Source: SHVZ01 sp044223515 (lineage in GTDB: Bacteria; Pseudomonadota; Alphaproteobacteria; SHVZ01). Taken from it: a stretch of 64,000 nucleotides of DNA. The notes beneath the pieces were generated by a model. It was not told the origin of the DNA. It ran no database searches and saw only the letters and a list, made by a program, of their open reading frames with translations. The DNA lies in contig JBGALV010000011.1 of NCBI GenBank assembly GCA_044223515.1, positions 1 to 64,000 of the forward strand. The letters run 5' to 3'. Below are positions 58,780 to 64,000 of this stretch, in pieces. Both the position numbers and the translations under genes were made by a program. Position 1 is the first letter of the stretch; the number at the start of each line of letters is the position of its first letter.

Positions 58780-60687
58780 TCATCGCTGCGCCACGTCGGC
58801 ATTGCCGAAATAGAAGGTGTCGGGCCGGTACATGCCGAACTGCGCGCCGGGCTCCCAGTTGAAGATGCCCTGCTCGGGCAGGTTCTTGAGCGCGGTCGAG
58901 ATCACCACCGGCTGCATGGCGCCGGCGACGATGCCAATGGTGAACTGCTGGTCGGCGTTGATCTCGAGGATTCGGCGCCAGATCCCGCGCCGGACGTCCG
59001 GATCGGCGGTCTCGCCCCAGGCTTGGTCGAGGGTCTGCAGCTCCTTCGCCTCGGCCAGGTCCGCCGGCTCGCCCGACTTGCCCTTGGTCTCGCGATACTG
59101 GCCCCATTTGGGCCATTGCAGCTGCTGCTGCTCGGAGACGACGAAGTCGCGCGGGTTGGAGTCGGCGTCGGCCAGGGCGAACTCCGCGCCGAACCAGACG
59201 CACATCACCGTCTCGCCGGCGAAGACGCGGTTGCGCAGCACGTCGCGCTGGAGCGCCTTCGGATAGATCTTGATGCCGAGGTCGAGCCAGGTGTCGTGGA
59301 CGAGCTCGAGGATGTCCATCTGCTCGGTCGACTCGCCGGCGGTCTCGACCACGATCTTCATCGGCCGGCCGTCGGGCAGCAGGCGGATGCCGTGATGATC
59401 GCGCTTGGTCAGCCCCATCTCGTCGAGCAGCGCGTTCGCCGCCCTGATGTCGTAGCGGGCCCAGCGCGTGCGGAGATCGTCGTTGTAGAGCGGCGACCCC
59501 GGCAGCACCGTGTTGTTCCCCTCGATGCCGAGCCCGTAATAGATCACCTGGTTGATCTCGTGCCGGTTGGTGGCGAGCGAGAGCGCGCGGCGGAAACGGA
59601 CGTCGCGCAGCACGCCGCGCCATACCGGATCGTTGACGTTGAGGTTCGGCACCAGCGCCTGGTCGGCGCCGCGCACGGTGCGCCACAGCCTGACCTTGAA
59701 GCCGCTCCGCTGCTCGGCCTCCTTGAGGAAGGTGTAGTTGTCGAAGCGGAGATACCGCGCCTGCAGGTCGGCTTCGCCGGCACCGGTCTTCAGCGGCACG
59801 ATCTTCCCGTCGGCGACCGACATGACCAGCTCGTCGAGATAAGGGAGCTGCCGCCCCTCGCCGTCGACGCGGTGATAGTAGGGATTGCGCTTGAAGACGA
59901 AGCGGTCAGCCGGCGGCGCCGTCACCAGCATCCAGGGCTGCAGCGTCGGCATCTCCGGATTGTCGAGCCGGTACTGGTTGTCGCGGCGATTGTGCAGCAC
60001 CGCCCAGTTGCGCACGCGCTCGTCGCGGACCTTCTTCTCGAGTTCCTCGTGCTTCGCGTACTTCTCGTGGAACTGCTTGAGGTAGTGCGCCGGCGCGAAG
60101 ATCTCGAGCGGGCGTGGGCCGGCGAGCGAGGCGAGGAACGTCGGGTTCGGATGCGACCAGGTGTATCGGACCACCGTCGGCGACAGGATCTCGAAGAGCG
60201 GCCGCTCGCCATGCACCAGCATATCGATCGGTACGCCCGACGGACGCAGCCGCGCGTTGCCGAACACGTCCTCCCAGGTGTAGCGGAAATCCTCGGTGGT
60301 GAAAGGCTGGCCGTCGGACCAGCGATGGCCCGGGCGCAGGTGGAAGGTGAAGCGCCGGTCGCCCTCGACCTCGACCTTCTCGGCGATGTCGGCCTGCAGC
60401 TTGAAGCTCATGTCGTGCCCGACGAGCCGGGCATAGCCGTAGACGACGGCGAAGCGCGTGTCGCCCGCACCGCCCGAGATCATCCGGAGCGTGCCGCCGT
60501 GGCGGCCGATCGTCTGGAAGGGATAGAGCTTGGCGACGTCGGGCCGCTCGGGCAGGCGCTGGGCGATCGGCGGAAGCTGACCCGCATGCACCGCGTCGAG
60601 CAGGCTCGGCGGGTCGCGATAGGTCATCTGCGCGGACGCATCGAAGGTCGCGAGCGCGAGGACCGCGGCGATCAGCAGGCGCATCAC
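58780..60687 (-). CDS. ABC transporter substrate-binding protein, family 5 (YejA-like)
   Basis: The 635-residue protein has a signal peptide (residues 1-19) and the family 5 fold with FTFHLRPGHRWSDGQPFTTEDFRYTWED and the C-terminal LKNLPEQGIFNWEPGAQF. Such proteins bind oligopeptides, microcin-type peptides or other long molecules. The start overlaps the ATPase stop by 4 bases. Confidence 0.92.
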   Translation of the reverse strand: MMRLLIAAVLALATFDASAQMTYRDPPSLLDAVHAGQLPPIAQRLPERPDVAKLYPFQTIGRHGGTLRMISGGAGDTRFAVVYGYARLVGHDMSFKLQADIAEKVEVEGDRRFTFHLRPGHRWSDGQPFTTEDFRYTWEDVFGNARLRPSGVPIDMLVHGERPLFEILSPTVVRYTWSHPNPTFLASLAGPRPLEIFAPAHYLKQFHEKYAKHEELEKKVRDERVRNWAVLHNRRDNQYRLDNPEMPTLQPWMLVTAPPADRFVFKRNPYYHRVDGEGRQLPYLDELVMSVADGKIVPLKTGAGEADLQARYLRFDNYTFLKEAEQRSGFKVRLWRTVRGADQALVPNLNVNDPVWRGVLRDVRFRRALSLATNRHEINQVIYYGLGIEGNNTVLPGSPLYNDDLRTRWARYDIRAANALLDEMGLTKRDHHGIRLLPDGRPMKIVVETAGESTEQMDILELVHDTWLDLGIKIYPKALQRDVLRNRVFAGETVMCVWFGAEFALADADSNPRDFVVSEQQQLQWPKWGQYRETKGKSGEPADLAEAKELQTLDQAWGETADPDVRRGIWRRILEINADQQFTIGIVAGAMQPVVISTALKNLPEQGIFNWEPGAQFGMYRPDTFYFGNADVAQR

Positions 60688-62576
60688 GCCACCTCCTTGA
60701 GATCCGGCACCGAGCTGGCGCGGACGTAGTGGCCGCCGCCGACGTCGATCAGGCGCGGGCGAAGCTCGCCGTCGATCGTGAACGGCGCGGGCCAGGCCGA
60801 CGGCACCGAGGCCTTGCTGTCGAGGACGTGCGCGAAGTCGAGCTTCCGCTCAAGATCGGGCTCGGGCACCGCCGAGAGCAGGGCCCGCGTGTAGGGATGG
60901 ATCGGGTTCCCGAACAGGACCTCGCGCGGCGCGATCTCGACCAGGCGGCCGGCGCACATCACCGCGATGCGGTGCGCGACGTAGTCGACGACCGCGAGGT
61001 TGTGGCTGATGAAGAGGTAGGTGAGGCCGAGCTGCTGCTGCAGGTCCTTCAGCAGGTTCAGGATCTGCGCCTGGATCGAGACGTCGAGCGCGGAGACCGG
61101 CTCGTCGCAGATCAGCAGGTCGGGCCGGAGCGCCAGCGCGCGCGCGATGCAGATGCGCTGGCGCTGGCCGCCGGAGAAGCTGTGGGGGTAACGCTTGAGG
61201 GAGCGCGGGTCGAGTCCGACCAGCCGCATCAACTCCATGACCCGCTGCTGGCGCTCCGCTTCGTTGCCGATCTCGTGGATCACCAGCGGCTCGGCGATGA
61301 TGTCGTACACCGTCATGCGCGGGTTCAAGGATCCGAACGGGTCCTGGAACACGTACTGCATCTTGGTGCGGAACCGGGTGAGGTCGCGGCCTTCGAGCGC
61401 CAGCATGTCGACCGCCGTGCCGCGGTCGTTGAAGACGACGGAGCCGGCGTCGGGCTTCAGCGCGCGCAGCAGGATCTTCGAGAGCGTGGTCTTGCCGCAG
61501 CCCGACTCGCCGACGAGGCCGAGGCATTCGCCGCGCTTCACCTCGAAGGAGACGTCGTCGACCGCGATCACCTCGCCCGCCTGCTTGTCGCCGAACCACG
61601 CGGTCTTGCGGATGCGGAAGCGCTTGGCGACGCCGTCGACCTTGAGCAGCGGGCCCGCCGCATCCGCGCCGTCGGGCCATTCGGCCTTGGCATCCATGAG
61701 CCGCATCTGCTCGCTCTTGATCTCGCGGAGCGGGATCAGGCGCTCGCCCGGCTTCATGCCGAAGCGCGGCACCGCGCGCATCAGGGCCTTGAGGTAGGGA
61801 TGCTCGGGCGCGCGGAAGATGTCCTCGACCGTGCCCGCTTCCATCACCCGGCCGCGATACATCACCACGACTTCCTGGGCGACGTTGGCGACGACGCCGA
61901 GGTCGTGGGTGATGACCAGCACCGCCATGCCGAGCTCCTGCTGGAGATCGGCGATCAGTTTGAGGATCTGCGCCTGGATGGTGACGTCGAGCGCGGTCGT
62001 CGGCTCGTCGGCGATCAGCAGTGCCGGCCGGCAGATCAACGCCATCGCGATCATCGCGCGCTGGCGTAGCCCGCCGGAGAGCTCGAACGGATACGTATCG
62101 ATGGCCTTCTTCGGATCCGGGAATCCCACGAGCCGCAGCATGTCGCGGGTCGCCTCCAGGGCCTGGGCGCGGCTCACCGGCTTGTGCAGCTCCATCGTCT
62201 CGGCGATCTGGTCGCCGATCGTGTGGAGCGCCGAGAGCGAGGTCATCGGCTCCTGGAAGATGATCGAGATCCGCCCGCCGCGGATCGCGCGCATGCCGCG
62301 GCTTTCCGGCGGCATGTGGGCGATGTCGTTGACCGTCCCGGCCTTGGCCGGATCGGCGAACAGGATCTGGCCCGAGGCGACGCGCGCCGCCTTCGGCAGG
62401 ATGTTGAGGATCGCCTGCGAGACGACGGTCTTGCCGGAGCCTGACTCGCCGACCAGCGCGGTGGTCTGGCCGTAGCGGACGCGGAAGTTGACGCCGTCGA
62501 CCGCGACGAGCTGCCCCTCCGGCAGGTCGAAGACGACCTTGAGGTCGCTGACGCGGAGAAGCGGGCTCGTGCTCAT
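60684..62576 (-). CDS. Dual ABC transporter ATPase (YejF-like)
   Basis: The 630-residue protein fuses two ATPase domains. The first has Walker A GESGSGKTVVS near residue 39 and signature LSGGLRQRAMIAMAL; the second has GESGCGKTTLS near 346 and FSGGQRQRICIARAL. Each ends with an oligopeptide-ATPase C-terminal zone. In other systems DppD and DppF are separate, so fusion follows the YejF plan. It lies 7 bases after the PH-like gene. Confidence 0.95.
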   Translation of the reverse strand: MSTSPLLRVSDLKVVFDLPEGQLVAVDGVNFRVRYGQTTALVGESGSGKTVVSQAILNILPKAARVASGQILFADPAKAGTVNDIAHMPPESRGMRAIRGGRISIIFQEPMTSLSALHTIGDQIAETMELHKPVSRAQALEATRDMLRLVGFPDPKKAIDTYPFELSGGLRQRAMIAMALICRPALLIADEPTTALDVTIQAQILKLIADLQQELGMAVLVITHDLGVVANVAQEVVVMYRGRVMEAGTVEDIFRAPEHPYLKALMRAVPRFGMKPGERLIPLREIKSEQMRLMDAKAEWPDGADAAGPLLKVDGVAKRFRIRKTAWFGDKQAGEVIAVDDVSFEVKRGECLGLVGESGCGKTTLSKILLRALKPDAGSVVFNDRGTAVDMLALEGRDLTRFRTKMQYVFQDPFGSLNPRMTVYDIIAEPLVIHEIGNEAERQQRVMELMRLVGLDPRSLKRYPHSFSGGQRQRICIARALALRPDLLICDEPVSALDVSIQAQILNLLKDLQQQLGLTYLFISHNLAVVDYVAHRIAVMCAGRLVEIAPREVLFGNPIHPYTRALLSAVPEPDLERKLDFAHVLDSKASVPSAWPAPFTIDGELRPRLIDVGGGHYVRASSVPDLKEVA

Positions 62577-62583
62577 GGGCGGA

Positions 62584-63072
62584 TCAGAGCGACTTCGGCG
62601 GTTCGAAGCCGAGCGCGGCGAAGTTCGAGATCGAGGCTTCCGTCAGCTCCATCCCCTTGGCGCGCGCGGTCTGGTAGGCGCGGCGCGCGACCTCGGGGAA
62701 GCCGTCGAGCGTCGAGTCGAAGCGCAGCCGCCCGCTCGGGCCCCGCAGCGCGAGCTGCATCCAGCCCTGGCTGCGGTCGCGCTTGGTCGAATAGTAGTTG
62801 AGCTTCACCTCCTGGAGGTCCGACCAGGCGAGCTCGCTCTTCCAGAGCCCGCGCACGACGACCTTGAGGTCGTCGGTCTCGACCTTGGTGCGGTGGCGAA
62901 GCCAGGTGCGGGCGCCGAAGATCGCGAACAGCAGGGCGAGCGGTCCGAGGATGTACATCGCCGCCGATCCCGGCGGCGACAGCAGGATGGGCGTGCCGGT
63001 GAGTGTCAGGCCGAAGGCGGCGCGGAGATAGTCGCCCATCATCGCCTTGGTCGGGTAGGTATGCACGGTCAT
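62584..63072 (-). CDS. Membrane protein with a PH-like domain
   Basis: The 162-residue protein has two hydrophobic segments at about residues 17-34 and 38-55, then a cytoplasmic domain with KVETDDLKVVVRGLWKSELAWSDLQEVKLNYYSTKRDRS, a pattern like the bacterial PH (YdbT/DUF304-like) fold. I do not know the family name. It lies between the deacetylase-like gene (4-base overlap) and the ABC ATPase gene, so it belongs to the same operon. Confidence 0.65.
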   Translation of the reverse strand: MTVHTYPTKAMMGDYLRAAFGLTLTGTPILLSPPGSAAMYILGPLALLFAIFGARTWLRHRTKVETDDLKVVVRGLWKSELAWSDLQEVKLNYYSTKRDRSQGWMQLALRGPSGRLRFDSTLDGFPEVARRAYQTARAKGMELTEASISNFAALGFEPPKSL

Positions 63073-63809
63073 GCGGGCGCGAGTCCGAAAGCTTGGGCCG
63101 GCGTCAGCCAGCGGATGGCGGGATGAGCGCGCGTGAAGGTCAGCAGGCGCTCGAGGAAGCGCCAGGCCGGCGCGTCGTGGACGAGATGATGGGTGAGCAC
63201 GCCGGTCGGCTCAGCCGGATCGGCGCGGCCGAGACGGCGGTCCATCAGGTGGCGCAGCACCGCGCCGCAGGCGAGCTCGTCGCCGATGAAGCGCCGCTCG
63301 CGCCAGTCGATGATGTCGGCATGCGTGTTGACCTGCGTCAGCCCCGGCACCGCCTCGGCCTGTGCGCGCGGCTGGTACGTCGAGAGCCCGCGGAAGCCCA
63401 GGCCCGGCAGCAGCGCCACGACCTCGGGCGCGATGCGGTTCCAGGGCGGGGCCAGCACCGGCAACACGCGCTCGGCGAAGAGGTCGAGAAGGCGCGTGCG
63501 GCCGGCCTTCAGCTCGTCGGCGACCGCCGCCGGGGGCCGGTCGGGGCCGAGTTCGGCCTTCTTGGCGACGCCGTGATTTGTGTGCGCGTAGCCGTGCTGG
63601 AGGAGGACCGCGCCCGGCAAGGCCGCCTCGGCGGTCTTCGGCACCACCGCCAGCGCCGGAACCACGTCGTGGGCCCGGCCGAGGTCGTTCAGGCGCGTCA
63701 GCGCCGGGCTCGGCGCCACGGCGTCGTCGTCCCGCCACCACAGCGTCGCCCGCCGCTCGGCCTTCCCCCAGGCGTCGAGTTCCCGCGCCAGATCCTCCCA
63801 GACGCCCAC
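63069..63809 (-). CDS. Polysaccharide-deacetylase-like protein
   Basis: The 246-residue protein has the NodB-like layout with RATLWWRDDDAVAPSPALTRL, LQHGYAHTNHG, APPWNRIAPEVVALLPGLGFRGLSTY and THHLVHDAP. The DD and HxxxH give the metal site expected for deacetylation. The GTG at 63809 has GGAG 6 bases upstream; ATG 63854 or 63923 would be longer. It overlaps the PH-like gene and heads the six-gene operon. The substrate is unknown. Confidence 0.78.
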   Translation of the reverse strand: MGVWEDLARELDAWGKAERRATLWWRDDDAVAPSPALTRLNDLGRAHDVVPALAVVPKTAEAALPGAVLLQHGYAHTNHGVAKKAELGPDRPPAAVADELKAGRTRLLDLFAERVLPVLAPPWNRIAPEVVALLPGLGFRGLSTYQPRAQAEAVPGLTQVNTHADIIDWRERRFIGDELACGAVLRHLMDRRLGRADPAEPTGVLTHHLVHDAPAWRFLERLLTFTRAHPAIRWLTPAQAFGLAPA

Positions 63810-63962
63810 TCGATCTCCAGCGTTTAGGTCCAAGGCCAGACTATAGCCCGGCATATGTCGGTTACCAGCCGCAAATCCCCACCCGATGGGGTGCAAATCC
63901 TTGACCCGGAAGGCACTCCGCACCTAAACAGGGTCATTCCTCAAGGCTCGTTCCGGACCGGC

Positions 63963-64000
63963 ATGCTGCGTCGTCTCGCCGTCCTCCTGATCCTCCTCGT
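63963..64000 (+). CDS. Start of an exported protein (partial)
   Basis: ATG 63963 starts MLRRLAVLLILLV, two arginines and then a hydrophobic run that looks like a signal peptide. The gene leaves the window after 12 complete codons, and the identity cannot be given. Confidence 0.4.
   Translation, partial: MLRRLAVLLILL

Noticed and set aside
63875..63950. tRNA-like GGTGCAAATCC near the right edge
   Set aside because: It resembles a T-arm, but I could not fold an acceptor stem or anticodon arm around it.

Overview
The window is about 64 kb of very GC-rich chromosomal DNA that reads as an alphaproteobacterium. The support is synteny and gene content: proC beside a YbjN-family gene, hflK-hflC-DUF2065-degP, the aerobic cobaltochelatase pair cobS-cobT next to a J-domain gene and a bolA-like gene, flavin-dependent thymidylate synthase (thyX), two DUF1127 proteins and an Lrp-type regulator. 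Order and genus cannot be fixed from the sequence alone; a Rhodospirillales- or Hyphomicrobiales-like soil or water organism is plausible. No rRNA, tRNA, CRISPR array, transposase, integrase or prophage module was recognised. A 46-base run of N marks an assembly gap.

Layout. 0-3 kb: the end of a metal-chelate ABC importer with a DUF1636 protein and a Sco-type protein. 3-5.3 kb: proC, a ybjN-like gene and a single ORF that looks like a fused Phd/YefM antitoxin plus RelE-type toxin. 5.3-10.5 kb: acyl-CoA dehydrogenase, a two-subunit CoA-transferase, a CaiB/BaiF CoA-transferase and an AstE/AspA-type deacylase, probably a small catabolic unit. 10.5-18.3 kb: EamA exporter, Lrp regulator, ELM1-like protein with an unrecognised 636-residue partner, TSUP exporter, acetyltransferase, thioredoxin reductase and LysR regulator. 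18.4-21.4 kb: the DUF1800/DUF1501 pair. 21.4-21.9 kb: the assembly gap and an A+T-rich stretch with a probable structured small RNA. 21.9-29.8 kb: msrP, the HflKC/DegP membrane quality-control operon, Mrp/ApbC and a split thiamine-diphosphate decarboxylase. 29.8-32.6 kb: phoD and an MFS carrier.

32.9-37.2 kb holds a tight seven-gene minus-strand run (unknown protein, DUF1127, VOC, DUF1127, glycolipid-binding-like, glutathione transferase, cupin). It diverges from a YafY/WYL regulator across a perfect 20-bp dyad, so it looks like one regulated stress or detoxification unit. 37.3-41.3 kb: thyX, a small WYL-like protein, an exported dienelactone hydrolase and a KAP-type P-loop NTPase. 41.4-49.8 kb: cobT, cobS, J-domain, BolA-like, an exported two-repeat protein with no usual start codon, DUF2889, CBS, LolA, a 2OG-Fe(II) oxygenase and a PuuD-like amidotransferase. 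49.8-56.6 kb: a PQQ-type sugar dehydrogenase tied to pgk, amidase, TspO, EamA and MFS. 56.6-63.8 kb: a six-gene peptide-type ABC importer operon with a PH-like membrane protein and a deacetylase-like protein.

BIME-like GC-rich palindromes (unit: palindrome plus a GGGTGGGGG tail) sit in several intergenic gaps, mostly as inverted pairs. Start codons were chosen from ribosome-binding sites and family alignment where several were possible.
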